From NCBI RefSeq assembly GCF_024320785.1, contig NZ_JANDBC010000001.1, forward strand, positions 578,617 through 642,616: DNA of 64,000 bases, written 5' to 3'. This stretch comes from Gracilimonas sediminicola (GTDB taxonomy: Bacteria > Bacteroidota > Rhodothermia > Balneolales > Balneolaceae). This document shows, piece after piece, positions 8,542-16,954 of the stretch; positions within the stretch are counted from its first letter, which is position 1; every line of letters starts with the position of its first letter. Below the pieces are notes generated by a model. It did not search any database, was not told where the DNA came from, and was given only the letters and a program-made list of their open reading frames with translations. Position numbers and translations under genes: made by a program.

Positions 8542-9909
8542 TTAGCTTGGTGAGTTACTGTTATCAAATGCTTTGTTCAATCCCTGAATTACTTCCTCAA
8601 ATTCGCCGCGTTCGTACTTGCGGATCAGGACTCCGTTTTCGTCAATCAGGAACCGGGTGGGCACCTGGACTACATTGAATTTCTGTATGATATTCTGAAC
8701 ATCGAATGAACCGATTTCGGCTACCGACCATACCTTGCGTCGGTCTTCAAAAAATCCTTCTACGGTGAGCCGGCTTTCATCCAGCGGGATGGTGAAGATC
8801 TTCAGCCCATAGTTTTTATAAATTTCATGAATGATCACGGTACGATCGTAGTCGTTCTGATACTCAGGGTTGGCCAGAGGAGATATTTCCAAAATGTACA
8901 CATCCCCATTCAGAGAGGAATTACTTACCGTATCACCGGCCAGCGTTACAAATGAAAAGTCGGGAGCCTGAACGCCCGGAGCCAGGTAATTCAGGTCGTA
9001 ACGAATTCGGCGGGCCCACTTTTTAGAACCGGAGCCGGTGTACTGTTCTTCATAGCTGTTGAGCAGTGTTTTGGCTTCCTTCACGCGGGAACTGTCAAAA
9101 TACATCATAATTTTATCCCGCTTAATGGCTTCCTTAACCGATTCATCACCCGAAATCTGCACCAGCGAATCCAGGTAATTGGAAGCGGCATCAAATCCTT
9201 TGGTCTGTGCGATGTACGGCTTGGCGAGATTCAATGCAACCGATACCGTGTAGTCATTTGGAAGTGCGGCATCAATCCTTTCTAACATCGTGTTCTGGTC
9301 AAAACTGCTTAAGATCTGAACCGATTTTTCAGCTGCCAAATAAGCCGCAAATGTATTCTCATGCTTTTCAAACACTTCCCAGTACAGGTCCGACCATTTT
9401 TTTACCTCATCAATAATTTGAGAGTCAGGGATAGCTCCGCTTCTGGCAAAAGCACCTATTCGCTGAAACCCACGATTTACACGGGCTAACGTTTCCATGG
9501 CTTCATGCTCGCGGGAGCTAACCTCAATCGTTTCGTTCAGGCCCGGAAGCTCTCCGGTAACCGTCAGCGTATCACCGGCAGCCAGAATTACCCCTAAATT
9601 ACCAAGATTGGTCTCATTCCTGCTGATGATCATGTTGTAATAACTTTTCTCAGGGAAAGTAACGTTACCCATAAAAGTGCCTGCTTCATTCGTAAGCTCA
9701 TGGAACAGGGTATCAGTCTTTGCATTGGCAGAATCGCGGAATACAATAGTAACTCCGATACCGGAAAAGTCATTACTGTCGTCAACGGAATCAGCTACCG
9801 TAAAGGTGCCTTTTACAACGGTTTTCAGCTCTTGGGGCTCGTTAGAACAAGCGGCCGTTAACCAAACTAAAGCAACGATAGAATAAAGTGCGAAATGTCT
9901 CATGTTCAA
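8542..9909 (-). CDS. Thioredoxin-fold (TlpA/AhpC-like) lipoprotein lacking the CxxC
   Basis: 455 aa. The N-terminal signal peptide ends in lipobox TAA-C (about residue 21). Residues 30-130 look like the DUF4369 beta domain that precedes thioredoxin domains in Bacteroidota lipoproteins. Residues about 310-450 form a thioredoxin fold ('APDFSFVTLAGDTVSNSSL', 'FNVVQVPTRFLIDENG' with the cis-proline loop). Where TlpA proteins have WCxxC this one reads 'YILEISPLANPEYQ', with no cysteine, so disulfide chemistry is unlikely and a binding or structural role is inferred. Two in-frame starts (MNM) are possible. It lies between gatB and tpiA, with 17 and 15 base gaps. Confidence 0.75.
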   Translation of the reverse strand: MNMRHFALYSIVALVWLTAACSNEPQELKTVVKGTFTVADSVDDSNDFSGIGVTIVFRDSANAKTDTLFHELTNEAGTFMGNVTFPEKSYYNMIISRNETNLGNLGVILAAGDTLTVTGELPGLNETIEVSSREHEAMETLARVNRGFQRIGAFARSGAIPDSQIIDEVKKWSDLYWEVFEKHENTFAAYLAAEKSVQILSSFDQNTMLERIDAALPNDYTVSVALNLAKPYIAQTKGFDAASNYLDSLVQISGDESVKEAIKRDKIMMYFDSSRVKEAKTLLNSYEEQYTGSGSKKWARRIRYDLNYLAPGVQAPDFSFVTLAGDTVSNSSLNGDVYILEISPLANPEYQNDYDRTVIIHEIYKNYGLKIFTIPLDESRLTVEGFFEDRRKVWSVAEIGSFDVQNIIQKFNVVQVPTRFLIDENGVLIRKYERGEFEEVIQGLNKAFDNSNSPS

Positions 9910-9926
9910 CCTAAATGACTGTATTT

Positions 9927-11375
9927 TCAGTCGTCTAATTTTTTTGAAATTAAATCTTTAACCAACTTTGGATTAGCTTTCCCTCTGGACGCTTTCATTG
10001 CCTGTCCTACAAAGAAACCAATCAACTGTTTTTTACCATCCTTATAACGTGCAACCTCATCGGGATTGTTGTCTATTATTTCGTCCACAATGGGTTCGAG
10101 GAAACCGGAATCGGAAACCTGAATCAGGTTCATTTCTTTAGCCAACGCTTCCGGCTCTTTATCTTCATCCAACATAGCATTAAAAATCTGCTGCATAGCT
10201 GAAGAATTAATCTTGTCGTCTTCTTTCAGCTTCACCAGGTCCGAAACCCGTTTTGCTGAAATGGAAAACTCGCGAATGTCGATGCTTTGCTCATTCAGTA
10301 CCCGAAGTACTTCACTCAATACAATATTGGAAGCTGCTTTTGGATTTCCGAGATGCTCCACCACTTCCTCGTAATAATCGGCAAGGTACCGGCTGTCGGT
10401 AATGGTTACTGCATCATCTTCGCTCATCCCGAAGTCTTCCATAAATCGCTTGCGGCGTACATCAGCAAGCTCGGGCAATTCTTCACGGATCTCATCCAGC
10501 ATTTCATCGGTAACGATAATCGGAGGAAGATCCGGCTCAGGGAAATAGCGGTAATCGTGAGCCTCTTCCTTAGAGCGCATTGGGCGGGTCTGCATTTTTG
10601 CGGTATCCCACAAGCGGGTTTGCTGCACAACCTCGCCCCCATCTTCAATCAGTTCAATCTGACGATAAATTTCATACTCTATAGCCCGCTCCACATTCCG
10701 GAACGAGTTCATGTTCTTAAGCTCGGTTCGGGTTCCGAATTTCTCCCGGCCGCGTGGACGAACAGACACGTTCGCATCACAGCGCAAACTTCCCTCTTCC
10801 ATATTACCATCACAGATTTCCAGGTACTGCACAATCTGCTTAATCTTGGAAAGGTAAGCGTAGGCCTCCTGCGGAGTTCGGAGATCCGGTTCCGATACAA
10901 TTTCAATAAGCGGCGTTCCGGCCCGGTTTAAATCGACCAGTGTGTTGTAGGGATCCTGATCGTGAATCGACTTTCCGGCGTCTTCCTCCATGTGAATACG
11001 GGTGAGCCCGATTCGCTTGTCATATTCTTCCAGGCTGATATCCACAAAGCCGTCAAAACAAATGGGCGTATCGTATTGGGAAATCTGGTAGCCTTTGGGA
11101 AGATCGGGATAGAAATAATTCTTTCGGGCAAAAATAGATTTTTCAGCCACATCACACTTGGTGGCCAGCCCCATTTTAATGATATAACGAACCAGGTTTT
11201 CATTCACCACCGGCAGCGTTCCCGGGTGCCCCAGGCAAAGCGGGGTAACCTGAGTGTTAGGAGCTCCGCCATATTCGGTAGTAACCGGGGCAAAAGCCTT
11301 ACTTTGCGTTAACAATTGGGCGTGAACTTCGAGGCCAATCACCGCCTCGTACTTCTCGTGGGCAATAGTGCTCAT
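9927..11375 (-). CDS. gatB: Aspartyl/glutamyl-tRNA(Asn/Gln) amidotransferase subunit B
   Basis: 482 aa, full length. GatB binds the misacylated tRNA and, with GatA and GatC, converts Glu-tRNA(Gln) or Asp-tRNA(Asn) to the correct amide form. 'EAVIGLEVHAQLLT', 'RKNYFYPDLPKGYQISQYD', 'IGLTRIHMEEDAGKSIHD' and 'GSLRCDANVSVRPRG' are family signatures, and the C-terminal YqeY-like tail (about 330-482) is present. gatA and gatC are not in this window. It is the first gene of the minus-strand operon, with a 160-base intergenic region separating it from the divergent T9SS gene. Confidence 0.97.
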   Translation of the reverse strand: MSTIAHEKYEAVIGLEVHAQLLTQSKAFAPVTTEYGGAPNTQVTPLCLGHPGTLPVVNENLVRYIIKMGLATKCDVAEKSIFARKNYFYPDLPKGYQISQYDTPICFDGFVDISLEEYDKRIGLTRIHMEEDAGKSIHDQDPYNTLVDLNRAGTPLIEIVSEPDLRTPQEAYAYLSKIKQIVQYLEICDGNMEEGSLRCDANVSVRPRGREKFGTRTELKNMNSFRNVERAIEYEIYRQIELIEDGGEVVQQTRLWDTAKMQTRPMRSKEEAHDYRYFPEPDLPPIIVTDEMLDEIREELPELADVRRKRFMEDFGMSEDDAVTITDSRYLADYYEEVVEHLGNPKAASNIVLSEVLRVLNEQSIDIREFSISAKRVSDLVKLKEDDKINSSAMQQIFNAMLDEDKEPEALAKEMNLIQVSDSGFLEPIVDEIIDNNPDEVARYKDGKKQLIGFFVGQAMKASRGKANPKLVKDLISKKLDD

Positions 11376-11537
11376 TAAAATTTTGTGTATCAGGATTTTT
11401 CAGAGCCTGAAAGATATTAAAGTTGAGGGTTAGTTTTGAATGTTTCTTACAGAAATGAAGGAAGCTTTGGACCCGGGCTTTAAAGATGAATAATTGCTAC
11501 CTATCTATTACATTAAATAAAGACATTCCTACTACTT

Positions 11538-12968
11538 ATGAAGAAGTGCCTACTCATACTTTCTTTGGCGTTATTTGGAAGCACGCTTTCCTTCGGGCAG
11601 ACTACAATTAAAGAAGCTTATTTCCATGAGCTGAAAGGTCTGGAAGATTCGAGTGGAGTAACACATTTGTTTTACAGATTAAGAGTCGATGAAGTGAATA
11701 GGTTTGAATGTAATGACAAGGTTGAAACCTATTATATGACAACTAATAATGTTTATCACTATTCACCCGATACAAGTGACACCACTAAATTTTTAAGCTA
11801 TATGGGTGAATCTTGTACGGGCAACGAAACAAGATATATCCTGGACTACCAGTTTTATAGCAATAACCCTGACAAATGGATTTCCAATATTTCCTATGGA
11901 TATGTATTTGGAATAAATGACCACTTAGGAAATATCTTGAGTTTCAATTATCCTATAGTAATTAAAGAAATAGGAGGCTCCGAAAAGGATCAACTAATAC
12001 CAGACGAGTTTCTACTTTCCCCAAATGGTGATTCTCTCTATGTCAGAACCGGTTCTCACACAAATATTCCTTTCTCTGGAAATGGTGAAGAGTGGCCTGT
12101 TTTTGAAAATTATGATGAAGCGATACATTATGCTGACTCTGTAGCCATTGAATGGAATATAATTGATATCCATCCAACAGTTGATTCTCTTTATTTTGGT
12201 AAAGGAGGTAGTGGACATCTTTACAGAAGTACTAATTATACCGGAAATTTCAAACTGGCTGATTCTTCAGGATCGCATACAAAATTAGCGTTTGATGCCG
12301 ACTCTTCAACCATCTATTCATTAGTTACGGTCAGGCAGAATTCAGAATATAAACGAAAACTTTTGATCTCTGAAAACCTTGGAGTTGCAGATTCCTGGAG
12401 CCAATTATCAATTCCAGAAACAGAAACAAGATTTGAGTTTATTACTACTGATCGTGAAGTTCCAAATCAGGTTCTATTGGCAGATTCAAATATTGTTTAC
12501 TTGTCAGATAATGCCTGGGAAAGCTTTAATGTGGTTTATAATTCTGAGGATGCAATCACCGGCCTCTACAAAAAACCAAATTCAAATCTGCTGTATGTTT
12601 TAACCCGAAAAGAACTTTTGGAAGTTAATATCCAAACCAAATCGGTTACTTCCCTGAAACAAATTCCCGTTAGTAACGAGGTCAATCAAAATGGTATCCC
12701 CAAACAAGTAATCCTAAGCCAAAACTACCCCAACCCCTTCAACCCGATTACAGTAATCAGTTATCAGTTGACAGCGAACAGTTTGGTGCAGCTTGAGGTG
12801 TTTGATGTAACCGGGCGAAAAGTGGCTGTTTTAGTAAATGGAGAACGGAAAGCAGCAGGAAGCCATCAGGTTACGTTTGAGGCTGGGAATCTTGCTTCAG
12901 GAGTTTATTTCTATCGTCTGGAAACAGCCGGACAAACACTCACCCAAAAAATGCTGTTGGTGAAATGA
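11538..12968 (+). CDS. Secreted protein with type IX-like C-terminal sorting domain
   Basis: 476 aa. Signal peptide at 1-20 (LLILSLALFGSTLSFG|Q). The middle is beta-rich and unrecognised, with sequences such as 'YLSDNAWESFNVVYNSEDAI' that read like sialidase/BNR-type propeller strands. The last about 80 residues are a T9SS type A sorting domain: 'ILSQNYPNPFNPITVISYQL', 'FDVTGRKVAVLVNG', 'LASGVYFYRLETAG', ending KMLLVK. It should cross the outer membrane and be surface-attached or released. It is divergent from gatB, with its own promoter region. The codons for ISYQLTANS (12751-12783) consist of tandem CAGTTATCAGTT-like words. Confidence 0.75.
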   Translation: MKKCLLILSLALFGSTLSFGQTTIKEAYFHELKGLEDSSGVTHLFYRLRVDEVNRFECNDKVETYYMTTNNVYHYSPDTSDTTKFLSYMGESCTGNETRYILDYQFYSNNPDKWISNISYGYVFGINDHLGNILSFNYPIVIKEIGGSEKDQLIPDEFLLSPNGDSLYVRTGSHTNIPFSGNGEEWPVFENYDEAIHYADSVAIEWNIIDIHPTVDSLYFGKGGSGHLYRSTNYTGNFKLADSSGSHTKLAFDADSSTIYSLVTVRQNSEYKRKLLISENLGVADSWSQLSIPETETRFEFITTDREVPNQVLLADSNIVYLSDNAWESFNVVYNSEDAITGLYKKPNSNLLYVLTRKELLEVNIQTKSVTSLKQIPVSNEVNQNGIPKQVILSQNYPNPFNPITVISYQLTANSLVQLEVFDVTGRKVAVLVNGERKAAGSHQVTFEAGNLASGVYFYRLETAGQTLTQKMLLVK

Positions 12969-13019
12969 TATTCTGAATTCACCGGTTAATCCATTATTCC
13001 ATAATTAAATACTTTTGCT

Positions 13020-13826
13020 ATGAAATCTGCTCTTCTTTCCATTTTCGCATTTCTTTTGTCTGTATCAGTTTTTGCCCAGGATTATGCCATCCAGCAGCTG
13101 GAAAACTCACCCCGACATCACGAATGGGTGACGATCGAATCCAATGACCGGACATTGCACAACTTTGTGGTTTATCCGGAAACATCAGAGCCCGCTCCGG
13201 TAGTAATTGTCATCCATGAAAACCGCGGACTAAACGACTGGGCGCGAAGTTTTACTGATCAGCTGGCCGGTGAAGGTTTTATAGCTATTGCACCTGATTT
13301 AATTTCAAATACCGTTGAAGGCATCGAGAAAACAAGCGACTTTGAAACTTCGGATGCTGCCCGTCAGGCCATCTACAGCCTTGAACCTGATTTTGTAACT
13401 GCCGACCTGATGAACGTACTCGAATACGCCAAAACTATCAAAGCAGGAAATGGATCTTTTGCCGTAGCCGGCTTTTGCTGGGGCGGTTCACAGTCCTTCC
13501 GCTTTGCCACCAATGCCGGAGAGGCCATCGATGCGGCTTTTGTCTTCTATGGAACCGGTCCCGATACCGAGCAAGCCTACAGCAACATAGAGGTTCCCGT
13601 ATATGGGTTCTATGGCGGCGATGACCAGCGCGTGAATTCTACCATAGAACGGTCAGAATCTGCCATGGAGAAGTTTGGCAAAACCTATAAGTATGAAATT
13701 TACGAGGGCGCCGGGCATGCTTTTATGCGGCGCGGAGATGACCCTGAAGCAACTTCTGACGATCCGAATGTAATAGCACGAAATAAATCTTGGGATCGGC
13801 TGGTTACTCTGTTGAGTGATCTTTAA
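13020..13826 (+). CDS. Exported dienelactone-hydrolase-family protein
   Basis: 268 aa with a signal peptide at 1-19 (LLSVSVFA|Q). Alpha/beta-hydrolase fold of the dienelactone hydrolase family: 'VIVIHENRGLNDWARSF' (oxyanion region, 62-78), the nucleophile elbow 'GFCWGG' with Cys153, the acid in 'YGGDDQRV' (Asp201/202) and the base in 'GAGHAFMRRGD' (His233). The complete Cys-Asp-His triad argues for an active hydrolase of esters or lactones. The substrate is unknown, and export suggests an environmental or periplasmic one. It is 51 bases downstream of the T9SS protein and perhaps cotranscribed. Confidence 0.8.
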   Translation: MKSALLSIFAFLLSVSVFAQDYAIQQLENSPRHHEWVTIESNDRTLHNFVVYPETSEPAPVVIVIHENRGLNDWARSFTDQLAGEGFIAIAPDLISNTVEGIEKTSDFETSDAARQAIYSLEPDFVTADLMNVLEYAKTIKAGNGSFAVAGFCWGGSQSFRFATNAGEAIDAAFVFYGTGPDTEQAYSNIEVPVYGFYGGDDQRVNSTIERSESAMEKFGKTYKYEIYEGAGHAFMRRGDDPEATSDDPNVIARNKSWDRLVTLLSDL

Positions 13827-13930
13827 AAGATTAAAAACCGGCAATACAACGTTCAGGTATTTACGTATTCATTATTGATATAAAAGTTGTACTTTTTTGA
13901 GAAGCTAAGTTCAATCAATCAATTTCCGTT

Positions 13931-14329
13931 TTGAAAAACCTTGTATATATCGTCCTGATGGGCCTGTTGGCAGCAAGCTGTGCTTCTTCAGACAAGAAAA
14001 GTGCACCAAATAACCAGGCTGCATCTGACGTTCAACCTACAGCTGCCCTACAGGATTCATTGGTAACACAGGCTTTCAGCGCAGCAGCTGATACTGTCGG
14101 GCTTACCAAAGTTACCGGTCAGCTGAACTACACCGGCAATGAGCCTTTTACCCGGCCGGCCTTATTCGTTTCCGGTTCTGAAGCTTATGTACTCATCGGT
14201 GATCAGACGTTCATGTCCGAGACATTTAATGAACTGAATGGAAAACGGGTAACGATTTACGGTAAAATGAAAAAATCCAAAAATGCAGCTGAACTGGAAG
14301 TGCATTATTACAAATTGAGCGAACAATAA
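13931..14329 (+). CDS. Small lipoprotein, possible OB-fold
   Basis: 132 aa. The start is TTG at 13931 (MKNLVYIVLMGLLAAS-C), giving a perfect lipoprotein signal with Cys17. No in-frame ATG precedes the signal sequence, so TTG is preferred although no strong Shine-Dalgarno is seen. Residues 17-45 are a low-complexity linker. Residues about 55-130 are beta-rich, and 'LNGKRVTIYGKMKKSKNAAE' looks like a strand pair of an OB-fold, so a small binding domain is possible. It is 11 bases before the metallopeptidase gene and is likely in the same transcript. Confidence 0.55.
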   Translation: MKNLVYIVLMGLLAASCASSDKKSAPNNQAASDVQPTAALQDSLVTQAFSAAADTVGLTKVTGQLNYTGNEPFTRPALFVSGSEAYVLIGDQTFMSETFNELNGKRVTIYGKMKKSKNAAELEVHYYKLSEQ

Positions 14330-14340
14330 GATTTAAGACT

Positions 14341-16692
14341 ATGAAGAAATTTTTACTTCTCACGACCACATTACTGCTATTCACCTCAATGTCTTTCGGG
14401 CAAGAAAAACGAGTACCGGAAGTACCAACCGCTCCTCAGCTTCAACCGAAAAGCTTCCCGGTCCATGTCAGTGATAAACTGAACAACAGTGAACTGGTGC
14501 AACGTTTACGGGCAGAATCCTCAACCCGGCCGAATCGCAACAAATCCATGCTTATAGTTGATGAAGAGGGTGATGAGCGGTCTTTCTTCGTTTATAATTT
14601 TACAAATGAGTCATTTACAGCGCGTGACTTTCGACTCATCAAAAAAGGCAATTTGACTCAAATCTGGTTTGAAATCTCTGAAATTGAGAATGGACACCTG
14701 AATGAATCGGTAGCCGATAGCATGTTTAAGTATCTTGAGGAAGAGTCCAATTCGTTTTCTTTTAATCCCAACAAGGGAATTATTGAATTGAGTAACGAAT
14801 ACCTCGGAGATCCACCAAATTATGATGGTGATAACCTCGTGGATTTCCTTATCACTGATATAAAAGACGGCTGGACAGAATCAGGTGGCGGAGGTTACAC
14901 CGCTGGATTCTTTTATGGGGTAGATCAAAATACAGACCCCGGTCCCGGAGGAAGTTATCGCTCCAACGAACGGGATGTACTGTATATCGATTCATACCCC
15001 GGGATTTATAGTAACGGAGAAGCAGACGCAACCCGGCCTTTGGGAACCTTATCGCATGAATATCAGCACTTGATCCACTACAGGTACAATTCTATTCAAT
15101 CAGAACTGACTTTCATTAATGAGGCACAATCCAATTTTGCCTCTCTATTGAGCGGGTATTTTCCACATTCAAGCTACGGCAGCTATCTGGCTGAAACCAA
15201 TGTGCCCTTGTTCCAGTGGAACTCCGGTGGAAACACTTTGCCTGATTACGGACGTGCTGCATCGTTCGCAAGCTATATGTGGGACCAGCTTGGATTTGAG
15301 AATTCGGGAGCACTTACTAAAAACCCAGCAAGTGGCCGTACCGGCATTGTTAGCACATTCAATAACCTTGAGGCTCCCTTTACCTTCGAAGAATTTTTAG
15401 TGAATTGGGGGGTCGCTAACCTTATTAACCAAGAGCAGGTAGATGACAGGTTTGGATACGGACATCCATTTCTTACTAATCTTCGTGTTCCTGTCAGTTA
15501 TGAAGACCCTGATATTTCTTCAAAAACATATGAAGTAGAGAGTGGGGCGATTGAATATATCGGTTTTCAACAAGCTCAGGATTTCGAGATTTCAGTGACA
15601 GCGGGAAATACAGAGGTTGGTGAAATTCGAGTAATAACAAAATCCGGCACTAATACTGAAGTACATGTGCTTAATAGTGGAGAGACTTTCACAACACCAG
15701 CCGGAGAAGTTTTTGACAACACATACATTATGCTTGTCAATACCGACACGGAGTACCAAACCAGTGACCCTGTAACCTTTACCGTTAACTCTTCCGGTGA
15801 ACAAACCTATAATCTCACTACGTCCAGCACATATACTGAAGCCTCAACCTACTATTGGGCACTGCCTTATTATAATTCTTCAAATGTTGGCCGGCTTGGG
15901 TTTAGCAATGAATTTACCATCGGTTTTGATGCCCTTGTACATTCACTGGAGCTGTATGTAGTTGGCGGGCAGAATACCGACGGCGAACCCATTGAAGTTA
16001 AAGGGCAAGGCACACTTCGTATCGCTGCTTATTCTGATAATAACGGAGCACCCGGCCAAGCCTTAGCTGCCGATTCCATAGATTTTTCTCAAATTGGAAC
16101 CGGGTGGCAGACTTTTAATGTCACCGACTGGGATCTGGTTTTGGAGCAGGGAGATGTAATCCATATTGTATATGAGTTAATTGTCCCTACAGTAGATAGT
16201 GACGTCAATTCTATCCCTCTCCGGCTTGATGACGGCAGGGGTGTACAAAACGTAACAAATATTATCACGCAAAAAGGTCCGCTACAGTTTAACCGAATTT
16301 TTGAGTATGAAGAAGACACAAATGGAGATGGTCAACCTGACCAGACTGTGGGCCAGCATGGCGTTTGGAATAATTTAGTGCTTGCAGAAGCTATCGTTAC
16401 GAATACTGAAACTGAAAATTCGCAGCCCGATAAATTTAGGTTAAGTCAAAATTACCCCAATCCTTTTAACCCAACCACCAACATCAACTTTAGTCTGCCC
16501 AAAACTACGGATGTGCAACTGACTGTTTACAGTATGCTGGGACGAAAGGTGGCAACCTTGGTCAATTCAACGCTACCGGCCGGAGATCATTCCATAAGCT
16601 GGGATGCTCAGGACTTGGCCTCCGGATTGTATATTTATACCATCCAGGCCGGTGACTTCTCCCAAACCAAGAAAATGGTCTTCATGAAATAA
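14341..16692 (+). CDS. Secreted HExxH metallopeptidase with T9SS sorting domain
   Basis: 783 aa. Signal peptide at 1-20. Residues about 140-400 form a zinc-peptidase-like domain: 'GTLSHEYQHLIHYRYN' holds HExxH at 239-243, and a candidate third ligand or glutamate occurs at E261 in 'FINEAQSNFASLL'. This arrangement resembles the M6/M30-type secreted peptidases. A beta-sandwich region follows (about 400-690). The C-terminal 698-783 is a type A sorting domain ('RLSQNYPNPFNPTTNINFSL', 'SMLGRKVATLVNS', 'MVFMK'). A role in extracellular protein degradation is inferred. A rho-independent terminator follows at 16717. Confidence 0.72.
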   Translation: MKKFLLLTTTLLLFTSMSFGQEKRVPEVPTAPQLQPKSFPVHVSDKLNNSELVQRLRAESSTRPNRNKSMLIVDEEGDERSFFVYNFTNESFTARDFRLIKKGNLTQIWFEISEIENGHLNESVADSMFKYLEEESNSFSFNPNKGIIELSNEYLGDPPNYDGDNLVDFLITDIKDGWTESGGGGYTAGFFYGVDQNTDPGPGGSYRSNERDVLYIDSYPGIYSNGEADATRPLGTLSHEYQHLIHYRYNSIQSELTFINEAQSNFASLLSGYFPHSSYGSYLAETNVPLFQWNSGGNTLPDYGRAASFASYMWDQLGFENSGALTKNPASGRTGIVSTFNNLEAPFTFEEFLVNWGVANLINQEQVDDRFGYGHPFLTNLRVPVSYEDPDISSKTYEVESGAIEYIGFQQAQDFEISVTAGNTEVGEIRVITKSGTNTEVHVLNSGETFTTPAGEVFDNTYIMLVNTDTEYQTSDPVTFTVNSSGEQTYNLTTSSTYTEASTYYWALPYYNSSNVGRLGFSNEFTIGFDALVHSLELYVVGGQNTDGEPIEVKGQGTLRIAAYSDNNGAPGQALAADSIDFSQIGTGWQTFNVTDWDLVLEQGDVIHIVYELIVPTVDSDVNSIPLRLDDGRGVQNVTNIITQKGPLQFNRIFEYEEDTNGDGQPDQTVGQHGVWNNLVLAEAIVTNTETENSQPDKFRLSQNYPNPFNPTTNINFSLPKTTDVQLTVYSMLGRKVATLVNSTLPAGDHSISWDAQDLASGLYIYTIQAGDFSQTKKMVFMK

Positions 16693-16716
16693 GGATTTCT
16701 CTTTCAGAAATGCGAA

Positions 16717-16745
16717 AGCCCCGATAGAAGTGTCGGGGCTTTTTT
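16717..16745 (+). terminator. Rho-independent terminator
   Basis: AGCCCCGA (16717-16724) pairs with TCGGGGCT (16733-16740) around an 8-base loop, followed by five T. It ends the operon of the metallopeptidase gene. Confidence 0.9.
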
Positions 16746-16782
16746 ATTGAATTTCTGTTATGAATTGAATTTGAATTCTCTT

Positions 16783-16790
16783 TATCTTTG
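16783..16790 (+). promoter_or_regulatory. Putative -7 element (TANNTTTG) for tRNA-Leu
   Basis: TATCTTTG matches the Bacteroidota primary-sigma -7 consensus TANNTTTG and lies 21 bases before the mature tRNA 5' end. The matching TTG of a -33 box is not at the ideal spacing (TTG occurs 15 bases upstream, not 19), so this is only tentative. Confidence 0.4.
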
Positions 16791-16811
16791 AAATCTGTTA
16801 CTCACAAAAAT

Positions 16812-16895
16812 GCCCGAGTGGCGGAATTGGTAGACGCGTGCGCTTCAGGTGCGTATGCCCTTACGGGCGTGGAGGTTCAAGTCCTCTCTCGGGTA
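16812..16895 (+). tRNA. tRNA-Leu (anticodon CAG)
   Basis: Class II tRNA. The acceptor GCCCGAG (16812-16818) pairs with CTCGGGT (16888-16894), including the G1-U72 pair seen in leucine tRNAs, and A73 is 16895. D-arm GCG...CGC with AATTGGTAGA. The anticodon stem TGCGC/GCGTA encloses loop TTCAGGT with CAG at 16846-16848. The long variable arm TGCCC..ACGGGCG and the T-arm GGTTCAAGTCC follow. CCA is not encoded. Flanked by terminators on both sides. Confidence 0.97.
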
Positions 16896-16898
16896 CTA

Positions 16899-16934
16899 AG
16901 CCCCGCAAGACGTTGTTCTTGTGGGGCTTTTTTT
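16899..16934 (+). terminator. Rho-independent terminator after tRNA-Leu
   Basis: AGCCCCGCAAGA (16899-16910) pairs with TCTTGTGGGGCT (16917-16928), followed by a run of T to 16934. It starts four bases after the tRNA. Confidence 0.92.
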
Positions 16935-16954
16935 GTGCCCCGGTAAAATCCAAC

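Noticed and set aside
10287-10931. A 214-codon open frame antisense to gatB
   Set aside because: It lies wholly inside gatB on the other strand, and the translation has no family and no signal; gatB is certain.
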